A stretch of DNA of 51,294 nt from Goekera deserti (lineage in GTDB: Bacteria > Actinomycetota > Actinomycetes > Mycobacteriales > Geodermatophilaceae), in contig NZ_JAAGWK010000032.1 in NCBI RefSeq assembly GCF_010685995.1, forward strand, positions 1 through 51,294. The letters are read 5' to 3'. The translations under genes and the position numbers were made by a program. Shown here piece after piece: positions 1 to 7,075 of the stretch; position 1 is the stretch's first letter, and each line of letters begins with the position of its first letter. The notes beneath the pieces are model-generated. The model was not told the DNA's origin and did not search any database. It worked only from the letters and a program-made list of their open reading frames with translations.

Positions 1-187
1 AGACTTGGTGCGCGGCCCCACGGGCGCGGCGGGCGGGTCTGCGCATTCAGGCCCGCTCCTACGGTGTCGGGCGGCTGTCGCGATGGCACATTGCCGCATG
101 AGCCGTGGCGGCACGCACGAGATCCGCTCGAGATGGCAACCCGATGGGAGTCCGCGACCAGACCGGGCTTTGAGCTGGAGTTTTGCG
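1..187. other. Leading stretch without a recognisable gene
   Basis: I see no supportable gene here. Long open frames run through this GC-rich stretch but show low-complexity Arg/Pro/His composition typical of antisense or off-frame reading. The segment ends at the promoter of the DUF222-HNH gene. The 3' end of a gene lying outside the window cannot be excluded. Confidence 0.4.
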
Positions 188-216
188 TTGACCAGCACGT
201 CGGTCACGGCTAGAAT
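188..216 (+). promoter_or_regulatory. Sigma70-type promoter of the DUF222-HNH gene
   Basis: A -35 hexamer TTGACC (188-193) is followed after exactly 17 nt by a -10 hexamer TAGAAT (211-216), a near-consensus vegetative promoter and one of the best in the window. Transcription would begin around 223, inside the SOS-type box that follows, so a repressor bound there would block initiation. Confidence 0.75.
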
Positions 217-232
217 TCGTACAAGCGTTCGA
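217..232 (+). promoter_or_regulatory. LexA (SOS) box, mycobacterial type
   Basis: The 16 bp read TCGTAC-AAGC-GTTCGA, one mismatch from the actinobacterial LexA consensus TCGAAC-N4-GTTCGA. The box abuts the -10 hexamer and covers the expected transcription start, the position expected for a repressor site. In Mycobacterium tuberculosis several 13E12 (DUF222) family genes are known LexA targets, so the same logic here is likely. Binding itself is inferred. Confidence 0.7.
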
Positions 233-254
233 ATGCGTCGAAGGGGGAGTTGCC

Positions 255-1580
255 ATGTTGAGAGCATCGACAGGCACTCCCCTGCTCGACGACGTCAACT
301 CCTCCACCGAGGCCGGCACCGCGGCCCGGCAGTCGTCGATGGTCCCACCGGCCGACCTCGCCGCCCTGCTCGCCGCGGCCATCGACCTGGCCACCACCGA
401 CCCGACCGAGGACGCCCCCACCGCGCCCGCACTGCTCGCGCGGGTGCGCGGCCTGGCCCGACTGCGGAACATCGTCGAGGCCACCCTCGCCGCCACCGTG
501 CGCACCGCCGAGTGCACCCAAGCCCCGGAGCACGACGGCCACAAGACCATGAAGGCGTGGCTGACCGGGCACCTGCAGCTGTCACCCGCCACCGCCGCCC
601 GCACCGTCCGCGCCGGACGCACCCTCGAACACCTCCCCCGCTGGGCCGCCGCCGCCCGCGCCGGTCACGTCACCCCCGACCAGACCGCCGTCCTGGCCAA
701 GGTCGCCACCTCCGCCCGGCTCGCCGCCGCAGTCGCACTCGGGGTCGACCTGCACGGCGACGACGGCATCGAGGCCACCCTGCTCGCCTGTGCCACCGGC
801 CCCCACCCCGACACGTTGCCCGCCGTGGTCGCGCGACTGCTGGCCTGGATCGACCCCGACGGCCCCGCACCCGACCCCACCAGCCAGCGGGAACTGCACC
901 TCACCCCCTCCCCCGACGGTGGGGGCACCATCCACGGCCGGCTCGACCCGGTCGGCTACGAGAAGCTCAGCACCGCCCTCACCGCCCACCAGCAAGCCGC
1001 CCGCGTCGCCGACGACGACCGCACCCACGCCCAGCAGATGGGCGACGCCATGGTGCAGCTCGCCGACAACGCCCTCGCCCACGGCGACACACCCCGGCTC
1101 CGCACCCACCACGCGCAGATCGCCGCCACCATCAGCGCCGAGGACCTCCTCGACCCCAGCGTGGTGCCCGCCGCGGCCCGACTCGGCTCCGGGCAGCAGG
1201 TGTCCAACGAGGTCGCCCAGATGCTGGCCTGCGACTCGATCATCACCCGCGTCCTCTTCGGCCCCACCGGCATGCCACTGAACGTCGGCCGCGCCCAACG
1301 CCTGGTCCCCGCCCACATCCGCCGGGCCGCCGAAGCCCGCGACGGCGGCTGCACCTTCACCGGCTGCGCAGCACCCACCTGGTGGTGCGACAGCCACCAC
1401 GTCCTGGAATGGACAGCCGACCACGGCGAGACATCAGCCGAGAACACCGCACTCCTCTGCGAACGCCACCACACCAAGATCCACCACGGCTACCGCATCA
1501 CATGGGACCCCGACGAACACCGATGGCGCACCCACCGCCCCGACGGCACCGAGATCCTCATCGGACCGTTCCTCAGCTGA
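255..1580 (+). CDS. DUF222 / 13E12-repeat family protein with C-terminal HNH endonuclease domain
   Basis: This 441-residue protein has an N-terminal helical DUF222 region and, around residues 363-412, an HNH/McrA-type nuclease domain. Visible are two CxxxxC/CERHH-type zinc ligand pairs (CTFTGC, LLCERHH) and the catalytic DSHHV histidines, all intact, so a metal-dependent DNA endonuclease is expected. The family is multicopy in mycobacteria and Geodermatophilaceae-like genomes, but its biological role is not settled. The ATG start is supported by an AAGGGGGAG ribosome site 6 nt upstream. The gene stands alone, is preceded by a strong promoter with an SOS box and followed by a hairpin, so expression after DNA damage is likely. 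Whether it cuts cellular, phage or element DNA cannot be told from the sequence. Confidence 0.9.
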   Translation: MLRASTGTPLLDDVNSSTEAGTAARQSSMVPPADLAALLAAAIDLATTDPTEDAPTAPALLARVRGLARLRNIVEATLAATVRTAECTQAPEHDGHKTMKAWLTGHLQLSPATAARTVRAGRTLEHLPRWAAAARAGHVTPDQTAVLAKVATSARLAAAVALGVDLHGDDGIEATLLACATGPHPDTLPAVVARLLAWIDPDGPAPDPTSQRELHLTPSPDGGGTIHGRLDPVGYEKLSTALTAHQQAARVADDDRTHAQQMGDAMVQLADNALAHGDTPRLRTHHAQIAATISAEDLLDPSVVPAAARLGSGQQVSNEVAQMLACDSIITRVLFGPTGMPLNVGRAQRLVPAHIRRAAEARDGGCTFTGCAAPTWWCDSHHVLEWTADHGETSAENTALLCERHHTKIHHGYRITWDPDEHRWRTHRPDGTEILIGPFLS

Positions 1581-1581
1581 C

Positions 1582-1620
1582 CGCACGACCACGACCCGGT
1601 AGCCCGGCCGTGCTCGTGCG
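1582..1620 (+). terminator. Hairpin after the DUF222-HNH gene
   Basis: Arms CGCACGACCACG (1582-1593) and CGTGCTCGTGCG (1609-1620) pair at 11 of 12 positions around a 15-nt GC-rich loop, starting 2 nt after the stop codon. No T-tract follows, as is usual in high-GC actinobacteria. A transcription terminator is the likely role. Confidence 0.55.
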
Positions 1621-1764
1621 ACCGCTGAGTACAGGCGTGGGCGCGGAGGGGAACGTGACGTCGATACGCGTCCGGCCTCACGAGCAGGCTGCCGATGCAC
1701 TCTGCACAGCCGCCCGCGGGGCGACGCAGCCACGACCGGGCACCTACCGCAGACAAGGGCATCC

Positions 1765-2193
1765 ATGAGATGGACGCGTGGCCTGCTGGCCATCGTCGCG
1801 CTCGGACTGGGCAGCTGCTCGACGACCGGGCCTCAGGGCCAGATCGCCGACGATCCCGCGTCCGCACCACCCACCGCGGTCTCGACGGCTGCGCCGCCAG
1901 CCGACACAACCGCCCCCGGGCAACGGTTCGCCCTGCAGACGCACTGCGACGTCAGCACCCACGCCACTGCCTTCGGCGGCCGCCACTGGGTGGCGTCGAC
2001 CCCCCTCCCGGAGCTGACGCAGCGACATGATGCCAGCGGCCTGGCCAGCACGGTCCATGCAGTCGCCGGGACCATGACCGCGCTCGACGGCGACCACCTC
2101 CGCTTCGTCATCGCCGACCCGGCCATCGTGGAACTCGGGCTGACCATCGACTTCGTCCCGACCCCGTCCCCGCCGACCTCGTGGTGTGAGTGA
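1765..2193 (+). CDS. Putative secreted lipoprotein of unknown function
   Basis: The 142-residue product starts with a short positive N-terminus (MRWTRG), a hydrophobic stretch and a lipobox LGSC with the cysteine at residue 18, so it should be lipidated and anchored outside the membrane. A Thr/Pro/Ala-rich linker (about 25-50) leads to a small domain with two further cysteines (in THCDVS and the terminal SWCE) that could form a disulfide. I recognise no family. The start has only a weak ribosome site. It lies 184 bp after the HNH gene and before a decayed gene, and no functional link is evident. Confidence 0.6.
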   Translation: MRWTRGLLAIVALGLGSCSTTGPQGQIADDPASAPPTAVSTAAPPADTTAPGQRFALQTHCDVSTHATAFGGRHWVASTPLPELTQRHDASGLASTVHAVAGTMTALDGDHLRFVIADPAIVELGLTIDFVPTPSPPTSWCE

Positions 2194-2245
2194 CGCTCCA
2201 CCTCCTACATCACCTGCCGCAGGTAGCCGCGACTGCCGAGCAGCG

Positions 2246-2672
2246 ATGATCAGCACCATGACCGAGCTGGCGACGGGGCTGACCGTGGACGGCGAGCGGT
2301 GGCGGCTCGCGGCCGAGCAGTCGCCGTGCGGGTTAGGTGAGCCTGAACGTGACCGCAGCCGACGGGCACGCCTACTGGGGACCGGCTTCCTCGCCAGCCC
2401 GCTCCCACCCGGGCGGCGGTCGAGCCTGGCCACCGGGAGCGATGACGCCGGCCCGTCGACCCTGCTCCTGCAGCTGTCACGGGAGGTCCGCGGGGGTGGT
2501 CGTGCTGCTCTCCGACGGCACCCGGGAGGACCTCTGCCTCGTCGCCGACGAGCGCCTGGGCGACGACCGGATCGCGACCCTCGTGTTCCCCCGCCGGCTC
2601 GACGTGCACCGCATCGACCTCTATGACCAGGCCGGTGACCTGCTCGACGAGCCACCACCGAGCCCGCTGTGA
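2246..2672 (+). pseudogene. Frameshifted small gene of unknown family
   Basis: Good-looking protein sequence is scattered over different frames. From ATG 2246 the reading starts MISTMTELATGLTVDGERWR and is plausible to about 2330. The continuation (SLNVTAADGHAYWGP) lies in another frame from 2337. The first frame looks protein-like again around 2380-2490. The C-terminal part (VVLLSDGTREDLCLVADERL to the TGA at 2670) is back in the second frame. At least two or three indels are needed to join them, so the gene is broken, or the assembly has errors here. I do not recognise the family; the intact product would be roughly 140 residues. Confidence 0.6.
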
Positions 2673-2703
2673 GCCCGGCCGACGCCCCGGCCCACCCGGC
2701 CGC

Positions 2704-2822
2704 TCACAGCGGCAGCTTCATCCCGTGGTGCGAGGCGACGAAGCCCAGCCGCTCGTAGAACCGATGGGCGTCCGGCCGGCTGCGGTCGGTGCTCAGCTGC
2801 AGCGTCGCCGGCAGGCTCGAGC
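2704..2822 (-). pseudogene. C-terminal remnant of a GNAT acetyltransferase
   Basis: On the minus strand the frame ending at the TGA 2706-2704 reads LQLSTDRSRPDAHRFYERLG, then FVASHHGMKLPL. This is the typical last strand and helix of a GNAT N-acetyltransferase: acceptor-side 'S...R..AHRFYERLGF'. No start codon or acetyl-CoA-binding part exists upstream; the fragment runs straight into the stop codon of the DUF6817-like gene at 2823. It is best read as what is left after a deletion that fused the tail of a GNAT gene to the end of its neighbour. The fragment is too short to be functional. Confidence 0.7.
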
Positions 2823-3359
2823 TCACCCGAGCACGCGCTCGGCGTCGGCGAGCACCGCCGGGCTGAGCACCGGCGCCCAGGCACGGGCCAGCCGACGGAA
2901 GTAGTCGCCGTGCTGCTCACGGACGGCGGGCGCGCGCTCGACGACGTCCAGCTCGTTGACCAGGCTCAGGTCGGCGAAGTCCCGCAGGTCGTTCCCGGTG
3001 AGGACCTCGCGGGCGCCGGTCGCGCGGCTCCACACCCTGCCGGTGGTCGCCAGGTCGGGCCACGTTCGGTCGCGGTCGCACCCGCCGTACCGGTGCACCA
3101 GCGCCTCGACCTCGGGCCCTGCGGCCTCCACCAGCAGGCCCCGCTCCCCCGGGCCGAGCAGGACGACGTCGAACCCGTCGGTGCCGTAGACGGCGTGCGC
3201 GCGCCCGGCCAGTTGCACCACCGGCGGCGCACCGAGGGCGGCCAGCCGCTGCTGCACCCGCCGCAGGTGGTCGTCCAGGGTGCCACCCGGGTGGTCGACA
3301 CCGGCCGCACCCCGGTCGCGCAGCAGCGCGGCGACCCGCTCCTCGGCCGTCGTCGTCAT
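2823..3359 (-). CDS. DUF6817-like protein
   Basis: The 178-residue soluble protein has a 'HPGGTLDDHLRRVQQRL' segment near residues 23-39 and 'GRAHAVYGTDGF' near 52-63. I associate these with DUF6817-type proteins (His/Asp pattern resembling HD-like hydrolases); the family assignment is from memory and no activity is established. The start codon overlaps the stop of the upstream GNAT gene (ATGA at 3356-3359), implying translational coupling as last gene of a three-gene operon with a VOC protein and a GNAT enzyme. Its 3' end directly abuts a GNAT remnant. Confidence 0.6.
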   Translation of the reverse strand: MTTTAEERVAALLRDRGAAGVDHPGGTLDDHLRRVQQRLAALGAPPVVQLAGRAHAVYGTDGFDVVLLGPGERGLLVEAAGPEVEALVHRYGGCDRDRTWPDLATTGRVWSRATGAREVLTGNDLRDFADLSLVNELDVVERAPAVREQHGDYFRRLARAWAPVLSPAVLADAERVLG

Positions 3360-3775
3360 GCCGGGCCGCCGGAGTGCAGCGCCTTGGAGCAGAGCACGTC
3401 CGGTGCCGGGAGGTAGCCGAGCGCGGCCCAGAAGGCGAGCCCGGAGGTGTTGTCCGGCAGCACCATGAGGTTGACCCGCGGTGCGCCGCGCGCGGTCAGC
3501 CGCCGCTCGACCTCGCGCACCAGCCGGGTGGCCAGTCCGGTCCGCCGGCGCCCGGGCGCGACCGCCAGCCGGTGCAGCCAGCCGCGCCTGCCGTCGAAGG
3601 TGCCGAGCAGCACCCCGCCGACGGCATCGTCGCCGTCCACGTCCACCACCATCAGGTCGGGCGCGTGCCGCAGCGTGGCGTGCAGCTCACCGGCCGGCAC
3701 CACCTCGATCCCGGACTGGCGCCACAGCTCGGCGACCGCCGCGTGGTCGGCCTCCCGGTAGGCACGGATCGTCAC
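3356..3775 (-). CDS. GNAT family N-acetyltransferase (YpeA-like)
   Basis: About 139 residues beginning at GTG 3775 (VTIRAYREADHAAV). The order of elements matches small YpeA-type GNATs: N-terminal 'IRAYREAD', central 'GGVLLGTFDGRRGWLHRLAV', the acetyl-CoA pyrophosphate loop 'APGRRRTGLATRL', and C-terminal 'NLMVLPDNTSGLAFWAALGY'. It should transfer an acetyl group from acetyl-CoA to an unknown amine. The start was chosen because GTG 3775 overlaps the VOC gene's stop codon (GTGA) and gives the normal GNAT N-terminus; an upstream in-frame extension is Arg/Pro-rich and unlikely. Its stop overlaps the next start, so the three genes form one coupled operon. Confidence 0.8.
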   Translation of the reverse strand: MTIRAYREADHAAVAELWRQSGIEVVPAGELHATLRHAPDLMVVDVDGDDAVGGVLLGTFDGRRGWLHRLAVAPGRRRTGLATRLVREVERRLTARGAPRVNLMVLPDNTSGLAFWAALGYLPAPDVLCSKALHSGGPA

Positions 3776-4170
3776 GAGCGCTCCGGCTCCAGGAACTCCA
3801 GCCGGTTGCCGAACGGGTCGGCGGCGTAGCAGCGGCGGTGACCGGGGAACTCGCCGTCCCACGTGACCGGGTGGCCGGCACGCTCCAGGACCTCGGCCAG
3901 CTGGTCCAGCCCCCGCACCAGGACGCCGGGATGGGCCTTGCGCGCCGGCACGAAGCCGTCCTCGACACCGAGGTGGACCTCCAGGCCGCCGCCGCGGAAC
4001 CAGCAGCCCCCGCGCGCGGCCAGCACCGGTGGCTTGTCCAGCTCGGTCATGCCGAGCACGTCACGCCAGAAGGCCCGGCTGGCGTCCTCCCCGCCCGGCG
4101 GGATCGCCAGCTGGACATGGTGCAGCGGCCGGAGCTCGAAGGCAGGATCCCGGGTGTCGTCGAGGGGCAC
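3772..4170 (-). CDS. VOC family (glyoxalase/dioxygenase-fold) protein
   Basis: A 132-residue single-domain VOC protein. Typical signatures are the N-terminal 'LHHVQLAIPPGGEDASRAFW' beta-alpha-beta unit, 'GLEVHLGVEDGF' in the middle, and the C-terminal 'YAADPFGNRLEFLEP' metal-site motif (His17 region and a late Glu as candidate metal ligands). It is likely a small metal-dependent lyase, dioxygenase or resistance-type binding protein; the substrate cannot be inferred. It is first in the VOC-GNAT-DUF6817-like operon, with a GTGA overlap to the GNAT gene. Confidence 0.8.
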   Translation of the reverse strand: MPLDDTRDPAFELRPLHHVQLAIPPGGEDASRAFWRDVLGMTELDKPPVLAARGGCWFRGGGLEVHLGVEDGFVPARKAHPGVLVRGLDQLAEVLERAGHPVTWDGEFPGHRRCYAADPFGNRLEFLEPERS

Positions 4171-4304
4171 GCGCCGACGCTAGCGAGCCCCACCGGCCAC
4201 CGCACGAGCGCACCGGCCGGGCACAGGTGGCCCGACGGCCGCTGGGTACGTTGCGGGTCCGGGTGGAGACGGCGCCCGCCGTCGTCGTGGACGGGGGGAC
4301 CGAC

Positions 4305-5144
4305 GTGGCGGTGCTGCTCGCACTGGCCAGCGCGCTCGTCTACGGGGCGGCCGACTTCTGCGGCGGGCTGGCCTCGCGCCGGGCCGCGGCGCTGGCCGTG
4401 GTGGCGGCGTCCCAGCTGTTCGGGCTGCTGGCACTGCTCGTGCTGCTGCCCCTGCTCGGTGGCGACCCGTCCGCCGGGGACCTGCTGTGGGGCGCCGCGG
4501 CGGGGGTCGCCGGGGCGGCGGCGCTGTCCCTGTTCTACCGGGCGCTGGCCGACGGCGTCATGAGCATCATCGCGCCGATCACCGCGGTGTGCGCCGCCGC
4601 GGTGCCGGTGCTGCTCGGGCTCGCCACCGGGGAGCGGCTGACCGCGGTCGCGGTCGGCGGCATCCTGCTCGCCCTGGTGGCGATCGCGCTGGTCGCCGCG
4701 GAGGACGGGCTGCCGACGGTGCGCGCCGCCCGCGAGGCCGGCCTGGGCGTCGCACTGCTCGCCGGTCTGGGCTTCGGGCTCTTCTTCGTGCTGCTCGACC
4801 AGCCCGACCCGGGCAGCGGGCTGTGGCCGCTGGTCGGCGCCCGCACCGCGTCGATCACCCTGGTGGTGGTGCTGAGCCGGGTCACCCGCGACACGCTCGC
4901 CCTGCCCCGCGCCGTGCTGCCGCTGGCCGCGCTGGGCGGGGTGCTCGACATGGCCGCCAACGCCCTGTTCCTGCTCGCCGCCCGGGAGGGCCTGCTCGCC
5001 GTCGCCGGCGTGCTCGCCTCGCTGTACCCGGTCAGCACCGTCCTGCTCGCGCTGACCGTGCTGCGCGAGCGGCTGGGCGGCGTGCAGCGGGTGGGCCTGG
5101 TCGTCGCCGTCGTCGCGGTGGCGCTGATCGCCGTCCCGGCATGA
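4305..5144 (+). CDS. EamA/DMT superfamily membrane transporter
   Basis: The 279-residue protein consists of about ten hydrophobic segments arranged as two EamA-like halves. The first half holds 'SALVYGAADFCGGLASRRA' and the second ends 'ASLYPVSTVLLALTVLRERL', the usual 'LYP...L.....E' signature of drug/metabolite transporters. It should sit in the cytoplasmic membrane and exchange small molecules or metabolites of unknown identity. I chose GTG 4305 because a GGGGGGA ribosome site lies just upstream and the hydrophobic first helix begins there; the longer in-frame extension is not membrane-like. It is transcribed alone, divergent from the VOC operon and convergent with the response-regulator gene. 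Confidence 0.85.
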   Translation: MAVLLALASALVYGAADFCGGLASRRAAALAVVAASQLFGLLALLVLLPLLGGDPSAGDLLWGAAAGVAGAAALSLFYRALADGVMSIIAPITAVCAAAVPVLLGLATGERLTAVAVGGILLALVAIALVAAEDGLPTVRAAREAGLGVALLAGLGFGLFFVLLDQPDPGSGLWPLVGARTASITLVVVLSRVTRDTLALPRAVLPLAALGGVLDMAANALFLLAAREGLLAVAGVLASLYPVSTVLLALTVLRERLGGVQRVGLVVAVVAVALIAVPA

Positions 5145-5159
5145 GGGCACGGCCGCGGC

Positions 5160-5810
5160 TCAGCCGGTGACGAAGCCGGAGCGGTAGGCCAGGACGACGG
5201 CCTGCGTGCGGTCCCGGGTGCCGGTCTTGGCCAGCACCGACGCGACGTGCGTGCGCACCGTCTCCAGGCCGACGACGAGCTCGGCGGCGATCTCCGGGTT
5301 GCTCCGACCGGTGGCCATCAACCGCAGCACGTCCCGCTCCCGCGAGGTCAGCCGCGCCAGCTCCGTGGCGACGCCGGCACCCGTGGTCAGCAGGTGCCGA
5401 CGCGCCAGCTCGCGCACCGCCTCGGGGAAGAGCAGGGACTCCCCGCGGGCCACGGTGCGGATGCCGTGCACTACCTCCTCCGGCGTCGACCGCTTCAGCA
5501 GGAACCCGTCCGCGCCTGCGGCGAGCGCCTGCACGACGTGGTCGTCGTTGGAGAAGGTGGTCAGCACGAGCACCCGCGCGGACGACCCGGCCCGCACGAG
5601 TGCCCGGGTGGCCGCGATGCCGTCGACCCGCGGCATCCGCACGTCCATCAGCACCACGTCCGGGCTGGTGCGGGCCACCAGGTCCGGCACGTCGGCGCCG
5701 TCTCCGGCCTCCCCGACCACCACCAGGTCCGGTTCCGCGCCGATCACCGCGGCCAGCCCGCTGCGGATCAGCGGCTCGTCGTCGACCAGCGCCACCCGGA
5801 CATGGCTCAC
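5160..5810 (-). CDS. NarL/FixJ-family two-component response regulator
   Basis: A 216-residue regulator from GTG 5810. The receiver domain (about 1-120) shows the acidic pair D10/D11, the phospho-acceptor D56 in 'VVLMDVRMP' and the switch lysine in 'GFLLKRS'. The C-terminal LuxR-type HTH (about 150-216) has 'LTSRERDVLRLMATGRSNPE' and 'ETVRTHVASVLAKTG'. It should be phosphorylated by the kinase encoded immediately upstream; its GTG overlaps the kinase stop codon by 4 nt. Together with the membrane protein before the kinase this is a three-gene signalling operon. Targets are unknown; the operon's own promoter region is an obvious candidate. Confidence 0.92.
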   Translation of the reverse strand: MSHVRVALVDDEPLIRSGLAAVIGAEPDLVVVGEAGDGADVPDLVARTSPDVVLMDVRMPRVDGIAATRALVRAGSSARVLVLTTFSNDDHVVQALAAGADGFLLKRSTPEEVVHGIRTVARGESLLFPEAVRELARRHLLTTGAGVATELARLTSRERDVLRLMATGRSNPEIAAELVVGLETVRTHVASVLAKTGTRDRTQAVVLAYRSGFVTG

Positions 5811-7075
5811 GACCTCGACCCGCGGGCGTGCACCGGCAGCCGGACGGCGAGCTGCCAGCACCCCGCGTCGTCCGGCCCGGAGGACACCGAGCCGCGCAGG
5901 TCGCGGACCCGTTCCCGGACACCACCGAGCCCCCGGCCACCCCCCGACGACCCGCGCGTCGCGCCGGCGGAGGCGTTCACCAGCCGCAGGTCGAGGTCAG
6001 TGCCGGTGGCGTCCACCTCCAGCCGGCAGGCAGCGTCCGGGGCGTGCCGCAGCACGTTGGTCAGGCCCTCCTGCACGATCCGGAAGGCCTCGCGGGAGAC
6101 GACGGCCGGCAGCGCGGCGAGGTCCCCGGCGACCACCGCGACCACCCGGGCCCCAGCCGCCCGCGAGCTGTCCAGCAGCGACCCGAGGTCACGCAGGTCC
6201 GGCGACGGCGCGGCGTCGGTGGGCGCCGGGCCGTCCTCGCGCAGCAGGCCCAGCACGTGGTCCAGGTCGACCATCGCGCGCCGGGCGGCGTCCTCGGCGG
6301 CGCGGATCGCGGTCTCGGCCGCTACCGGGTCCCGGGTGAGCAGCCGGCGGGCCGCACCGGCCTGGATGCCGGTCAGGCTGAGCGAGTGCCCGACGCTGTC
6401 GTGCAGCTCGCGGGCCAGCCGGTCACGCCCGGCCAGCACCGACACCGACGCCTCCGCGGCGGCGAGCCGCTCGGCGGTCGAGCCGGCCAGCAGTCGGGGC
6501 GCGGCCGCCGCCATGCCCCGGCCGAGCAGGGTCCCGCCGACGACCGTGAGCAGCACCAGTGCGAGGGCGAGCCCGAGCCGGGACGCCGCGGTCGTGGGCA
6601 GCGCCAGCCCGACCACCGACGTCGGGTCGCTGTCACCCAGCCCGGTGAGCAGCACGACGGCGGTGGGCAGCCCGATCACCAGCAGGACCCCGGCAACGGC
6701 GCCGGCGCCGACGTGCAGCACCAGCAGCAGCCCGGTGCGCCACCGCTGCGACCAGCTCGTCGACGGTCCCGGCCGGGACCGCAGCTGCTCGGTGACCAGC
6801 GCAGCGACCGCACTGCCCTCCACGGCCCGGACCGCGGCGAGGGCACCCACCAGGCCGATCGGGAGCACGCACACCACCAGCAGGAGCGGGCCCGTCAGCC
6901 AGCCGGGCAGCCCGGCGCCGGCGAGCACGCTCAACGGCCAGGCCAGCACGGTCCCGAGCGCCAGGGCGATGGCGCCGCCGAGCAGCAGGTACACCCAGCG
7001 GTACGCGGTCCGGCGCAGGAGCGCGGGGGCCGCCGGTCGTGCCACCGGACCATCCTGGCAGCCGGTCGCCGTCAT
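5807..7075 (-). CDS. Sensor histidine kinase, HisKA_3 (NarX/DesK-like) type
   Basis: A 422-residue kinase. The N-terminal half has several membrane segments (about 15-45, 50-75, 115-140, 160-185). A DHp helix follows with the phospho-acceptor histidine at about 225 in 'RDRLARELHDSVGHSLSLTG'. The HATPase domain shows 'EAFRIVQEGLTNVLRHA' (N box) and 'GGGRGLGGVRERV' (G box). No extracellular sensing domain is evident, so it may sense the membrane or partner with the polytopic protein encoded upstream, whose stop codon overlaps this ATG (ATGA, 7072-7075). It phosphorylates the downstream NarL-type regulator. Confidence 0.92.
   Translation of the reverse strand: MTATGCQDGPVARPAAPALLRRTAYRWVYLLLGGAIALALGTVLAWPLSVLAGAGLPGWLTGPLLLVVCVLPIGLVGALAAVRAVEGSAVAALVTEQLRSRPGPSTSWSQRWRTGLLLVLHVGAGAVAGVLLVIGLPTAVVLLTGLGDSDPTSVVGLALPTTAASRLGLALALVLLTVVGGTLLGRGMAAAAPRLLAGSTAERLAAAEASVSVLAGRDRLARELHDSVGHSLSLTGIQAGAARRLLTRDPVAAETAIRAAEDAARRAMVDLDHVLGLLREDGPAPTDAAPSPDLRDLGSLLDSSRAAGARVVAVVAGDLAALPAVVSREAFRIVQEGLTNVLRHAPDAACRLEVDATGTDLDLRLVNASAGATRGSSGGGRGLGGVRERVRDLRGSVSSGPDDAGCWQLAVRLPVHARGSRS

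Noticed and set aside
217-240. tRNA 3' end because of GTTCGAAT
   Set aside because: No acceptor stem, anticodon arm or other tRNA elements are around it; the sequence is explained by the LexA box.
5-1768. A 587-codon open frame covering the DUF222-HNH gene
   Set aside because: It lies in another frame of a convincing gene, is dominated by Arg/Pro/His and has no recognisable domain; it is a product of high GC at codon position 3.
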